Below, in pieces: positions 6,557-12,072 of a stretch of 60,235 nucleotides of DNA (positions are counted from its first letter, which is position 1; every line of letters starts with the position of its first letter). Source of the stretch: a virus. Location of the stretch: the IMG/VR virus record IMGVR_UViG_3300045007_000064, positions 1 to 60,235 of that record, one strand, 5' to 3'. A model generated the notes under the pieces. That model worked only from the letters and a program-made list of their open reading frames with translations, had not been told where the DNA came from and made no database searches. Both the position numbers and the translations under genes were made by a program.

Positions 6557-6640
6557 CTATCTTAGCACACGGCTCGGGGAGAACGCAAGCGTGAATGCGG
6601 CGAGCGCGAGCAGCGCAAGAGTCAGGACACTAAACCGCAT
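6557..6640 (-). CDS. 27-residue hydrophobic peptide
   Basis: ATG at 6640 after GAGGATC, sequence MRFSVLTLALLALAAFTLAF then SPSRVLR. It resembles a signal peptide or single membrane span. Its first nine codons coincide with a copy of the 24-bp element, which may mean the frame is fortuitous. Overlaps the end of the peptidoglycan-binding gene. Confidence 0.4.
   Translation of the reverse strand: MRFSVLTLALLALAAFTLAFSPSRVLR
6559..6588 (-). promoter_or_regulatory. Candidate promoter
   Basis: TTGCGT, 18 bp, TAAGAT on the minus strand, inside the 27-residue ORF. Confidence 0.5.
6612..6635 (+). repeat. 24-bp element, copy 3
   Basis: AGCGCAAG, N8, CACTAAAC; overlaps the end of the peptidoglycan-binding gene and the start of the 27-residue ORF. 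Confidence 0.7.
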
Positions 6641-7082
6641 GATCCTCGTGCCAGTCCTGCACGACTGTCACGTTAGGATCACCCTCGAACAGCTCCGCGA
6701 ACTGGCCGCGGGTGAGGACGCCGGTAGGCTCATATCCTCGGCTCTCCTGGTACTGGGCAACAGCACGCTCAGTCAGCACCTCGTAAGCTCCGCCAGGCGC
6801 GCTCGCGGCCTCAGCGAAACCCTCAGCCATGAGGCGACGCTGAATGTGGAGGACGGTCAGAGACTTGCGATTCTCATTGCGTCCAGGCTTGCGAGCCTTG
6901 GAGTAGTGAACGGGGTCCGTCTCGCCTGCGCCAACCACGGAATCACGCGCGATCTTAGCCGGGGCAGGTTTGGCTCCCGCAGACTTCGCGCTTGTCTGCT
7001 TCGGCTCCTTCGGCGCAGGGGAGACAGGTTCGGTGTCGGAGGCCTTGGCGTCCGAAAGCTTGGGGGTCTTGTCATCACTCAT
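6630..7082 (-). CDS. Peptidoglycan-binding domain protein
   Basis: 150 residues (MSDDKTPKLSDAKASDTEPV). Residues 1-65 are a Pro/Ala/Lys-rich disordered tail. Residues about 73-138 fit the PG_binding_1 fold (IQRRLMAEGF, then TERAVAQYQE, then PTGVLTRGQFAELF), which binds cell-wall peptide. There is no catalytic domain, so it is likely an accessory or structural protein rather than a lysin. Expressed from a leaderless start (TAGAAT six bases before the ATG). Confidence 0.8.
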   Translation of the reverse strand: MSDDKTPKLSDAKASDTEPVSPAPKEPKQTSAKSAGAKPAPAKIARDSVVGAGETDPVHYSKARKPGRNENRKSLTVLHIQRRLMAEGFAEAASAPGGAYEVLTERAVAQYQESRGYEPTGVLTRGQFAELFEGDPNVTVVQDWHEDHAV

Positions 7083-7099
7083 GACACCATTCTACAACA

Positions 7100-7130
7100 G
7101 AAAAGCCCCGGCGACTTTGCCGGGGTCTTT
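7100..7130 (-). terminator. Intrinsic terminator
   Basis: ACCCCGGC, loop, GCCGGGGC then TTTTC on the minus strand; the -10 box of the peptidoglycan-binding gene follows directly. Confidence 0.75.
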
Positions 7131-7131
7131 C

Positions 7132-7419
7132 TCAGTGAACGGCGATGAACCCGAACTCTCCCAGGTCGTGCGGCTCGTAATGATCGCCGCAGCGCTCGGA
7201 CGGGTTACCAGTCCAGCCGGTCCCATCGCAGCAGTCGAGACGACCGCACGTGTGCCGCGCGTTGGCGTTGTCCTCACAGCCCGCGCACTCATCGCGCGAG
7301 ACGGAGATAACGCCTTCGCCCTTGCACGTGTCACAGGTGCGCGTGGAGAGGTAACCGGCGTCGGTCGTGTAGGTGACGCGGCCCATGCGTCCGCAGGTGG
7401 GGCAGGAGATGATGTCCAT
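7132..7419 (-). CDS. DnaJ-type zinc-finger-like protein
   Basis: 95 residues (MDIISCPTCGRMGRV). Contains CPTCGRMG, CDTCKGEG, CAGCED and CDGTG motifs, that is CxxCxGxG-like repeats typical of the DnaJ cysteine-rich domain and of small phage zinc proteins. Likely binds two zinc ions; role unknown, possibly a chaperone-like or scaffold protein. Leaderless start. Confidence 0.7.
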   Translation of the reverse strand: MDIISCPTCGRMGRVTYTTDAGYLSTRTCDTCKGEGVISVSRDECAGCEDNANARHTCGRLDCCDGTGWTGNPSERCGDHYEPHDLGEFGFIAVH

Positions 7420-7425
7420 GACTTC

Positions 7426-7454
7426 AGTCTACGCTAGCCGGTCGATAGTGTCAA
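7426..7454 (-). promoter_or_regulatory. Leaderless-type promoter
   Basis: TTGACA, 17 bp, TAGACT, then 6 bases to ATG 7419. Confidence 0.8.
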
Positions 7455-7639
7455 GTTCTATGACTGAACACAGCCGACACAATGGCAGTCTGAGTGAGGA
7501 TGATGGCGAGGACCCACAGCAGCGGCTCGATCACACTCAGGGCGATGAGCACGGCGAGCACGAGAGCAGCGACCAGCAGCACGATAGCGATGACCGCGTA
7601 CCACTCAATCTCTCGGATCACCTTCCAAAAGCGTTCCAT
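7451..7639 (-). CDS. Two-span membrane protein
   Basis: 62 residues (MERFWKVIREIEWYAVIAIV). Hydrophobic spans at about 13-35 and 39-58. Translation start is preceded by GGAGGAGGACTAAAC, a strong ribosome site that is itself part of a copy of the 24-bp element. Forms a unit with the following upstream membrane gene. Function unknown; small phage two-span proteins are often holin-like, but nothing here proves that. Confidence 0.7.
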   Translation of the reverse strand: MERFWKVIREIEWYAVIAIVLLVAALVLAVLIALSVIEPLLWVLAIILTQTAIVSAVFSHRT

Positions 7640-7663
7640 GTTTAGTCCTCCTCCTCTTGCGTG
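7640..7663 (-). repeat. 24-bp element, copy 4, containing a ribosome site
   Basis: CACGCAAG, GAGGAGGA, CTAAAC-type end on the minus strand. Here the variable centre provides GGAGGAGG for the gene starting at 7639, and the TAA is the stop of the gene ending at 7642. Confidence 0.65.
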
Positions 7664-7824
7664 GGTGGGCTTTGCACGACAACTGAGGCCGTGTTAGCCT
7701 TCACGATGATTTCCTGAGTCACAATGTCCTCAGCCTCGTCCCTGCGGCTGGACGCCCAAAGTAGGGCGAACATGACCCCAAGGATGATGAACGCCCCAAT
7801 TCCCACGATGAGGGCTAGTTCCAT
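7642..7824 (-). CDS. Single-span membrane protein
   Basis: 60 residues (MELALIVGIGAFIILGVMFA) with one N-terminal span (3-24), then a basic patch (SSRRDE) and an acidic tail ending QEEED. Leaderless start from TTGTCA-18-TAGACT. Unknown function. Confidence 0.7.
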   Translation of the reverse strand: MELALIVGIGAFIILGVMFALLWASSRRDEAEDIVTQEIIVKANTASVVVQSPPTQEEED

Positions 7825-7830
7825 GACTCT

Positions 7831-7860
7831 AGTCTAGCACAGAAAGGGCCGCGCTGACAA
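7831..7860 (-). promoter_or_regulatory. Promoter overlapping hairpin arm
   Basis: TTGTCA, 18 bp, TAGACT, then 6 bases to ATG 7824. The -35 and spacer lie in the 3' arm of the hairpin at 7846-7891. Confidence 0.65.
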
Positions 7861-7928
7861 ACAGAGAGAGGGAAGGGAGCCAGCGCGGCCCGACGCGGGG
7901 TGGCGGGCCAGATAGGCACCTCCCGCGT
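7846..7928 (-). ncRNA. Candidate small RNA with anti-Shine-Dalgarno loop
   Basis: A promoter (7935-7963) starts an untranslated transcript of about 80 bases that ends in an 11-bp perfect stem (7846-7856 with 7881-7891). The 24-base loop reads, in RNA sense, CUCCCUUCCCUCUCUCUG, complementary to the CAGAGAGAAAGGGAAG leaders of the two next genes to the right and to GGGAAGGGAG-type ribosome sites. It may pair with phage leaders. Inference only; a leader for the 7642-7824 gene is the alternative. Confidence 0.45.
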
Positions 7929-7934
7929 ACTTAC

Positions 7935-7963
7935 AGCTTACACGACGAAGGCCCCGGGCGCAA
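7935..7963 (-). promoter_or_regulatory. Promoter of candidate small RNA
   Basis: TTGCGC, 17 bp, TAAGCT on the minus strand. The -35 sits in the loop of the terminator at 7946-7975. Confidence 0.65.
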
Positions 7964-7975
7964 ACCCGGGGCCTC
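7946..7975 (-). terminator. Intrinsic terminator
   Basis: GGCCCCGGG, TTTGCG, CCCGGGGCC then TTC on the minus strand, 10 bases after the stop at 7985. Confidence 0.7.
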
Positions 7976-7984
7976 GCGTGCCTG

Positions 7985-8386
7985 CTACCAGGCCGTGATC
8001 GTGACGACGGGGGTGACCGCCTGCCGGGGCGACTGGAACTTGTCGTACAGCTCGGCGTGCGCCAGGCGGACGCCCACCGCCAAGTCGCGCAGCGTGTCGG
8101 CGTTGGCCTCCGACAGCCCTGCCGTCTCGCCGTCCTCGTCCACGTTGCCGGTGAAGATGACGGGGCCGTACACCTTCGCGCCCATGAGCGCCACGACGAG
8201 GTTGACGGAATCGAACTCCTCGCCCTCGGCGTAGAGGAACTCTTCGTTGTGGTAGGACGCGAGGTCCTCCGACCAGTAGATCGGCTCGATCATGCCGCCG
8301 ACCGCGTGGCGGAGGACGGGGTACGACTCGCCCTCGACCGTCAACTCTTCGATGGTGCCGTTCGGGTTGACCTTGATGAAAAGCAT
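7985..8386 (-). CDS. DUF3846-family protein
   Basis: 133 residues (MLFIKVNPNGTIEELTVEGE). Residues 1-75 match the DUF3846 pattern: short N-terminal strand, then LRHAVGGMIEPIYW, a YxNEE-type turn, a VNLVVALM helix and VYGPVIFTG. This family is common in phages and plasmids and has no known activity. Leader AGAGAGAAAGGGAAGC. Monocistronic, with TATACT -10 but no clear -35. Confidence 0.75.
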   Translation of the reverse strand: MLFIKVNPNGTIEELTVEGESYPVLRHAVGGMIEPIYWSEDLASYHNEEFLYAEGEEFDSVNLVVALMGAKVYGPVIFTGNVDEDGETAGLSEANADTLRDLAVGVRLAHAELYDKFQSPRQAVTPVVTITAW

Positions 8387-8437
8387 GTGCTTCCCTTTCT
8401 CTCTGTTGATACCAGTATAGACTATTCCGGGTAAAAA

Positions 8438-8466
8438 GAAAAGCCCCGATTTCTCGGGGCGATTCT
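8438..8466 (-). terminator. Intrinsic terminator
   Basis: GCCCCGAGAAATCGGGGC then TTTTC on the minus strand after the stop at 8469. Confidence 0.75.
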
Positions 8467-8468
8467 TA

Positions 8469-8657
8469 TCAGACCGTCTCGTCTGCGAACTCGGAGGGGT
8501 CCCAGTCCTCGTCCTCCCAGAGTTCCTCCTGATCCTCGTCTGTCCAGGGTCGAACCTCTTCGGCCTCGTACCCGTCGTATAGCTGAGCCACTATCGCACG
8601 AGCGTGCGCCTCGTCCCGCGCCGTGATGAAATGTCCGTCAACCCAGAAGTCTCGCAT
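8469..8657 (-). CDS. Hypothetical acidic protein
   Basis: 62 residues from ATG 8657 (MRDFWVDGHFITARDEAHAR), chosen because AGAGAGAAAGGGAAG lies just upstream and the promoter beyond it. Looks like a small alpha/beta domain with an acidic C-terminal tail (DEDQEELWEDEDWDPSEF). Unknown function. Confidence 0.75.
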   Translation of the reverse strand: MRDFWVDGHFITARDEAHARAIVAQLYDGYEAEEVRPWTDEDQEELWEDEDWDPSEFADETV

Positions 8658-8684
8658 GAGCTTCCCTTTCTCTCTGTTAGCACC

Positions 8685-8713
8685 AGCATACACCTATCAG
8701 GTATGCGATGCAA
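8685..8713 (-). promoter_or_regulatory. Promoter, divergent from 8725
   Basis: TTGCAT, 17 bp, TATGCT on the minus strand. Confidence 0.75.
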
Positions 8714-8721
8714 GCTTTCTG

Positions 8722-8730
8722 TGCTACACT
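8722..8730 (+). promoter_or_regulatory. Rightward extended -10 promoter
   Basis: TGCTACACT on the plus strand, six bases before ATG 8737, back to back with the leftward promoter. The same TGTGCTACACT string occurs at about 3784. Confidence 0.5.
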
Positions 8731-8736
8731 GGACGC

Positions 8737-8925
8737 ATGAGCAAAAAGCATGAGCCGGATGCCGGATTCCGCATCCGCCAGGAACTCCGCAAGGGGAGCC
8801 GTACCAGCCCCCACGACACCAGGCCCAACCGCCAGCGTTCCCGCCAGGATGCAAAGCGAGCCGCGATCCGTGATTCGGATCGCGGTTTTTCTTTGCCCGG
8901 ATGCACGCAAGAGTACGCCCACTAA
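8737..8925 (+). CDS. Possible leaderless rightward ORF or small RNA
   Basis: The only rightward candidate gene in the leftward block: ATG six bases after a -10 box, 62 codons (MSKKHEPDAGFRIRQELRKG), very basic, Arg/Ser rich. But a perfect terminator (8861-8892) interrupts the frame, and its end runs into a 24-bp element. It is more likely a roughly 150-base RNA that may carry a truncated basic peptide. No family recognised. Confidence 0.4.
   Translation: MSKKHEPDAGFRIRQELRKGSRTSPHDTRPNRQRSRQDAKRAAIRDSDRGFSLPGCTQEYAH
8861..8892 (+). terminator. Rightward intrinsic terminator
   Basis: CCGCGATCC, loop, GGATCGCGG followed by TTTTTCTTT on the plus strand: a canonical rho-independent terminator. 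Confidence 0.75.
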
Positions 8926-8927
8926 AG
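8904..8927 (+). repeat. 24-bp element, copy 5
   Basis: CACGCAAG, N8, CACTAAAG on the plus strand. Confidence 0.7.
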
Positions 8928-8940
8928 CCCGAAGGCCTTA
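8921..8940 (-). terminator. UUCG-tetraloop hairpin at stop codon
   Basis: On the minus strand CTAAGGCC, TTCG, GGCTTTAG: an 8-bp stem (one G-T pair) with a TTCG loop, beginning at the stop codon of the gene ending at 8938. Confidence 0.55.
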
Positions 8941-9147
8941 GTGCCCCTCGGGGTGGTATGCACTGTCGCAGTAGCACGGGGTCTTCCTGACCGGAGCCGA
9001 AGCCGGAGCGGGGTTGAGGTACGCGCTCGACACGTACGTGATATCAGCGAGCGAGTCCACAACGTGCGCGAGCGCGTCCGCCGCGTCGGCCTCACTCATG
9101 GGAGCGTCGGACGTGTCGATCTGGATGGTGATGGTTGCAGTACGCAT
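8938..9147 (-). CDS. Hypothetical protein with Cys pair
   Basis: 69 residues (MRTATITIQIDTSDAPMSEA). N-terminal strand and helix, C-terminal CYCDSAYHPEGH that could bind metal. ATG after GGGAGAGGAACCC; promoter is a near-consensus TTGACA-17-TAGACT. Confidence 0.75.
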   Translation of the reverse strand: MRTATITIQIDTSDAPMSEADAADALAHVVDSLADITYVSSAYLNPAPASAPVRKTPCYCDSAYHPEGH

Positions 9148-9176
9148 TTCGGGTTCCTCTCCCTTGTGTTGATATC

Positions 9177-9205
9177 AGTCTACCCTATGCGGGCGATTGT
9201 GTCAA
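9177..9205 (-). promoter_or_regulatory. Near-consensus promoter
   Basis: TTGACA, 17 bp, TAGACT on the minus strand. Confidence 0.8.
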
Positions 9206-9550
9206 CTAGTACCCCAGCCACGCGTACAGCATGGCGGCGTCCAGGTACTCCGGGAGCGTGTCCCCATCGATGATCTTGTCCCCCAGGCCGTCGATCAGCT
9301 CGGAGACAGTGAACCCGTGGGCGTCGAGAATCTTCTCCACCCGCCACGTCGGGAGCATCCGGCCCACGCGCGTGACCAGGTTGGTGTACTCCGGCGAGCG
9401 CCCCCAGTACATCTCATCGTACCCGTCCGCCTGAGCCTGAGCCGCATCGCTGAGCCTGCCCACCCGCACCTCTTCGCGGGCACCGCTCTGGTGATACGCG
9501 GTGGCGGCGAGGGCAAGCGCCCGACTGGTGGCCTCTTGGTTGCTGTTCAT
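9206..9550 (-). CDS. Hypothetical helical protein
   Basis: 114 residues (MNSNQEATSRALALAATAYH), mostly helical, no motif recognised. Leaderless start six bases after TAGGAT. The stop overlaps the next promoter's -35. Confidence 0.75.
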   Translation of the reverse strand: MNSNQEATSRALALAATAYHQSGAREEVRVGRLSDAAQAQADGYDEMYWGRSPEYTNLVTRVGRMLPTWRVEKILDAHGFTVSELIDGLGDKIIDGDTLPEYLDAAMLYAWLGY

Positions 9551-9556
9551 ATCTAT

Positions 9557-9586
9557 ATCCTACAACAGAAAAGCCCCGACTGTCAA
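9557..9586 (-). promoter_or_regulatory. Promoter nested in terminator
   Basis: TTGACA, 18 bp, TAGGAT; -35 lies in the loop side of the hairpin at 9566-9603. Confidence 0.75.
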
Positions 9587-9603
9587 GTGACAATCGGGGC
9601 GAT
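9566..9603 (-). terminator. Intrinsic terminator
   Basis: GCCCCGATTGTCA pairing with TGACAGTCGGGGC then TTTTC on the minus strand. Confidence 0.75.
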
Positions 9604-9613
9604 TCCGGCGAGG

Positions 9614-9970
9614 TCAGGCGTCGATCAGCTCGGCGGCCTCCGACTTCTCGGCGTTGCTCTTCCGCGTCTCCGCGGCGGCCTTCGCGCGGCGGCGGCGGGC
9701 GAGGTAGTGCCCGTACTCGTCCAGGAGCGCCTGCGAGTAGCGACCGCGGGAGCCGACCGTGATCCCCTTCGCGGCGAGCTTGTCGGCGTTGGCACGCGCC
9801 CACGCGCGGATGTCGGACTCCTGCTGCTCCGCGACCTGGACGCGGACGTTGCCGATGGTCAGGTCCGCACCGGGGGTGATCGCGTCGGCGTCGAGCTTGG
9901 CGGCGAGCGAGCGCAGGTGCTTGGCGAGGTCGGCGTTGGACGTGTGCTTGATGTTGACGGTGGTACGCAT
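9614..9970 (-). CDS. Lsr2-like nucleoid-associated protein
   Basis: 118 residues from ATG 9970 (MRTTVNIKHTSNADLAKHLR). Residues about 52-90 match the DNA-binding half of Lsr2: IRAWARANAD, then a SRGRYSQ segment carrying the RGR loop that inserts in the AT-rich minor groove, then LLDEYGHY. There is a short insertion relative to Lsr2, and the N-terminal half does not resemble the Lsr2 dimerisation domain. The tail is basic (LARRRRAKAAAETRK). Phage Lsr2-like proteins can compete with or mimic the host silencer. Own promoter with an 18-bp spacer. Confidence 0.65.
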   Translation of the reverse strand: MRTTVNIKHTSNADLAKHLRSLAAKLDADAITPGADLTIGNVRVQVAEQQESDIRAWARANADKLAAKGITVGSRGRYSQALLDEYGHYLARRRRAKAAAETRKSNAEKSEAAELIDA

Positions 9971-10017
9971 TGGTTTCCTTTGTTCGAAGTGATGGACTCT
10001 CTGTCCCTGTAGTAAAT

Positions 10018-10047
10018 ACATTACCCCATTCCGAAGGATTGTGTCAA
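10018..10047 (-). promoter_or_regulatory. Promoter of Lsr2-like gene
   Basis: TTGACA, 18 bp, TAATGT on the minus strand. Confidence 0.75.
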
Positions 10048-10098
10048 GTCGATCTAAGAAAATCTTTCTTGATTCCGGAAGGCCCGAACCGCTCACGT

Positions 10099-10122
10099 CA
10101 CGCAAGAGTCCGCCCACTAAAC
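10099..10122 (+). repeat. 24-bp element, copy 6
   Basis: CACGCAAG, N8, CACTAAAC on the plus strand, about 50 bp upstream of the Lsr2-like gene's promoter and next to a terminator. Confidence 0.8.
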
Positions 10123-10151
10123 GGAAAAGCCGGGATTTCTCCCGGCTTCCC
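10122..10151 (-). terminator. Intrinsic terminator
   Basis: AGCCGGGAGAAATCCCGGCT then TTTCC on the minus strand after the stop at 10154. Confidence 0.75.
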
Positions 10152-10153
10152 GC

Positions 10154-10369
10154 TCAGACCAGCGCGCGACCCTCGCGGCTCATGTCCCACCACGAGAACA
10201 ACCCACCGCGGCTGTTCCGCTTGACTGCCGCCGTGATCGCGGCGTGGTCGTCCCCGTAGCGATCCGTCAACATGTCATGGTCGGAGGGCGAGACGTTGTA
10301 CTTCCGGTACGCCGCACGCTGCGCGTAGGTCAGTTCCCCGTAGGACTCGTCGTAAACCATCTTAGGCAT
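10154..10369 (-). CDS. Hypothetical protein
   Basis: 71 residues (MPKMVYDESYGELTYAQRAA). Tyr-rich, helical, ends GGLFSWWDMSREGRALV. ATG after AAAGGGAAAGGGAGGC. Unknown function. Confidence 0.75.
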   Translation of the reverse strand: MPKMVYDESYGELTYAQRAAYRKYNVSPSDHDMLTDRYGDDHAAITAAVKRNSRGGLFSWWDMSREGRALV

Positions 10370-10398
10370 TGGTGCCTCCCTTTCCCTTTGTTACTTAC

Positions 10399-10427
10399 AG
10401 TATACGGCAAAAACGCCCTAGACGCAA
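10399..10427 (-). promoter_or_regulatory. Promoter nested in terminator
   Basis: TTGCGT, 17 bp, TATACT; the -35 begins in the terminator loop and runs into its 3' arm. Confidence 0.8.
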
Positions 10428-10441
10428 TGTCTAGGGCGCTT
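10406..10441 (-). terminator. Perfect-stem terminator
   Basis: CGCCCTAGAC, ATTGC, GTCTAGGGCG then TTTTTG on the minus strand. Confidence 0.8.
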
Positions 10442-10451
10442 TTGGTTTCGG

Positions 10452-10658
10452 CTAGGGGAGAATCTCCCAGTCCCACTCGTCGTAATCGACGGCCACGGAC
10501 GTGAGCGTGTTGTCGAGGTCGAGGGCCACATAGGACTCATCCCCGATGAACGTCTCATCCCGGACGATCCCGACCAGAACGGACGGCGGCACGCCCTCGG
10601 CGCGCTTGCCGTAGTTGTCCTTGGCGGTGGCCTTGACGTGCTTTCCGATGTTGCTCAT
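10452..10658 (-). CDS. Hypothetical protein
   Basis: 68 residues (MSNIGKHVKATAKDNYGKRA). Beta-rich middle (SVLVGIVRDETFIGD, SYVALDLDN) and acidic Trp-containing tail; could be a small barrel such as an SH3-like fold. ATG after GGGAAAGGGAG. Confidence 0.75.
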   Translation of the reverse strand: MSNIGKHVKATAKDNYGKRAEGVPPSVLVGIVRDETFIGDESYVALDLDNTLTSVAVDYDEWDWEILP

Positions 10659-10690
10659 GGTTTCTCCCTTTCCCTGGAGTTATTACTATG

Positions 10691-10719
10691 AGCATACAAC
10701 AAAAACGCCCCGGATACAA
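10691..10719 (-). promoter_or_regulatory. Promoter whose -35 is the terminator loop
   Basis: TTGTAT, 17 bp, TATGCT. The six-base loop of the preceding terminator is exactly TTGTAT. Confidence 0.8.
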
Positions 10720-10727
10720 CCGGGGCG
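10700..10727 (-). terminator. Intrinsic terminator
   Basis: CGCCCCGG, TTGTAT, CCGGGGCG then TTTTTG on the minus strand. Confidence 0.8.
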
Positions 10728-10733
10728 AGTTTG

Positions 10734-10826
10734 TTAGAGCATCGGCTCGCGGTGGGGGTTGTCCCTCCCCATCTGCGAGAGCATGAGCGCGAGGGTGATA
10801 ACCCCGGCGATGAGTGCGGCGATCAC
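10734..10826 (-). CDS. 30-residue single-span membrane peptide
   Basis: GTG at 10826 overlaps the upstream TGA (GTGA), so it is translationally coupled. Sequence MIAALIAGVITLALMLSQMG then RDNPHREPML, with the span at 1-18. Function unknown. Confidence 0.55.
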   Translation of the reverse strand: MIAALIAGVITLALMLSQMGRDNPHREPML

Positions 10827-11200
10827 AGCGCCGCCACAATCGCCTGGATCGTGGCATCGCTCGGAATCTGCACGAACTTGTACGGCACCTTCGCGACGCA
10901 CTTCTCGTACGCCTCCGGGAAGGCCGACTTCATGAGGTCGTAGTCCGGCTTGGTCGCGTGCCGGAGGGAGGACAGCGAGGCGATGACCTGACCGCGCACG
11001 ACGATCTGTTCCTCGTCTCCCATCTCGGCGCGCAGCTCGGCTTCCAGCACCTTGCGCGTGCGCTCGGCGGCAGCGCCCGCGCGCTCGATGGTCTTGAGTT
11101 CTCCGATGCGCTTGACCTTCGCGAGCAGGTCGGCATCGTTGGTGACGTTGAGTCCGGGCTTGGTGTTCTTGTTCCGGCGCTGGGCGGTGGTGGTGGCCAT
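10823..11200 (-). CDS. Possible recombination-nuclease accessory protein
   Basis: 125 residues from ATG 11200 (MATTTAQRRNKNTKPGLNVT), preceded by GAGGATTC; an ATG four codons earlier is possible. The core (about 45-115: RTRKVLEAELRAEMGDEEQI, then PDYDLMKSAFPEAYEKCVAK, then YKFVQIP) resembles the C-terminal module of YqaJ-type phage exonucleases and their stand-alone partners. The N-terminal 15 residues are basic. The match is by pattern only, so treat the function as tentative. Confidence 0.6.
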   Translation of the reverse strand: MATTTAQRRNKNTKPGLNVTNDADLLAKVKRIGELKTIERAGAAAERTRKVLEAELRAEMGDEEQIVVRGQVIASLSSLRHATKPDYDLMKSAFPEAYEKCVAKVPYKFVQIPSDATIQAIVAAL

Positions 11201-11253
11201 GAGAATCCTCATTCTCTAGTGGGAGTCCCCTTGTGGTGTGTCCCTGTACCTAT

Positions 11254-11282
11254 AGCTTAGGGCATGTTCCCGCTAGTGTCAA
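11254..11282 (-). promoter_or_regulatory. Near-consensus promoter
   Basis: TTGACA, 17 bp, TAAGCT on the minus strand. Confidence 0.8.
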
Positions 11283-11302
11283 GTCCCCCGCTCCCGGAGT
11301 CG

Positions 11303-11326
11303 AACGTAAGCATAATGGCACTAAAC
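11303..11326 (+). repeat. 24-bp element, copy 7
   Basis: AACGTAAG, N8, CACTAAAC on the plus strand; belongs to a sub-group with GTAAGCATA in the left part. Confidence 0.75.
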
Positions 11327-11330
11327 GGGC

Positions 11331-11366
11331 AGAGAAAAGCCCCCGCTGACCAGACGGGGGCGAATC
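11331..11366 (-). terminator. Intrinsic terminator
   Basis: GCCCCCGTCTGGTCAGCGGGGGC then TTTTC on the minus strand at the stop of the next gene. Confidence 0.75.
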
Positions 11367-11678
11367 TCAAAACGCCTCGTGAACCTCCGCGTCCAGCAGT
11401 CCAGCCGAGCGGGCGTAGACGCCGCGCTCCTTGGCCCAGGCGACCAGCTCCTTGTTCCGCGTGTTGCGGAAGGCCCCGAGGCCCTCAGGGGCGTCCTTGA
11501 CGCCGACGAGGGTTCCATCCGGCAGGGTGGCCTGCATGTAGCTGAGGTTCATGCCCGGGCGGACCCGGCGAGCGTTGGTGTCGTAGACGAGACCGGTGAG
11601 CCAGCGAACCTTGGTGACCTTGCCACCAGCGGCGATGAGTGCTGCGAGGGTCATGTAAACGGCGGGTGCAACGAACAT
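11367..11678 (-). CDS. Hypothetical protein
   Basis: 103 residues (MFVAPAVYMTLAALIAAGGK). Hydrophobic N-terminus then a beta-rich basic domain and a helical tail. The first 18 residues are mildly hydrophobic but are followed by Lys, so a signal sequence is not excluded. Leader GAGAAATGAGAACATC. Confidence 0.7.
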   Translation of the reverse strand: MFVAPAVYMTLAALIAAGGKVTKVRWLTGLVYDTNARRVRPGMNLSYMQATLPDGTLVGVKDAPEGLGAFRNTRNKELVAWAKERGVYARSAGLLDAEVHEAF

Positions 11679-11731
11679 GATGTTCTCATTTCTCTTTTGA
11701 GTTACCAGGGCCGGTGTTTCCGACTAAGAAC

Positions 11732-11761
11732 AATATACCAGGGTTCCAGGCATTGTGTCAA
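11732..11761 (-). promoter_or_regulatory. Promoter
   Basis: TTGACA, 18 bp, TATATT on the minus strand. Confidence 0.75.
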
Positions 11762-11777
11762 CTTAAATACGAGAAAG

Positions 11778-11801
11778 ATTTAGTGCCTATATGCTTACGT
11801 G
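11778..11801 (-). repeat. 24-bp element, copy 8
   Basis: CACGTAAG, N8, CACTAAAT on the minus strand (sub-group with CATA centre). Confidence 0.75.
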
Positions 11802-11815
11802 TCCCCCGGAGGGGG

Positions 11816-12037
11816 TCACTCGAAAATGACCTTGCCCTTGGCCACCGCTTGCCTCCACTCGGCAGTGCCAGGGTCTAGTACCTCGCCCGTACGCGTGTTG
11901 ATTAGGGCTTCCGGCGCGTGTCCCGCGTCCGCTTGCGCGATGAGCGCGGCGCGATTGACCTTATTCAGGCGCATGCCACGGCCTATCAGTACGCCGACCA
12001 CGACGCACACGATGCCGAAAGCGATGAGCACAACCAT
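11816..12037 (-). CDS. Single-span membrane protein
   Basis: 73 residues (MVVLIAFGIVCVVVGVLIGR), N-terminal span 1-19, then a basic segment and a soluble tail with a TGEVLDPGTAEW loop. Leaderless start. A GC hairpin (CCCCCTCCGGGGG) follows the stop. Confidence 0.7.
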   Translation of the reverse strand: MVVLIAFGIVCVVVGVLIGRGMRLNKVNRAALIAQADAGHAPEALINTRTGEVLDPGTAEWRQAVAKGKVIFE

Positions 12038-12043
12038 ATGTCT

Positions 12044-12072
12044 AGCTTACCAGACTTAGGCGAGGTCGGCAA
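12044..12072 (-). promoter_or_regulatory. Leaderless-type promoter
   Basis: TTGCCG, 17 bp, TAAGCT, then 6 bases to ATG 12037; overlaps the end of the next gene. Confidence 0.7.

Noticed and set aside
7451-7639. Calling the two-span protein a holin
   Set aside because: Topology alone is not evidence and no lysin is adjacent.
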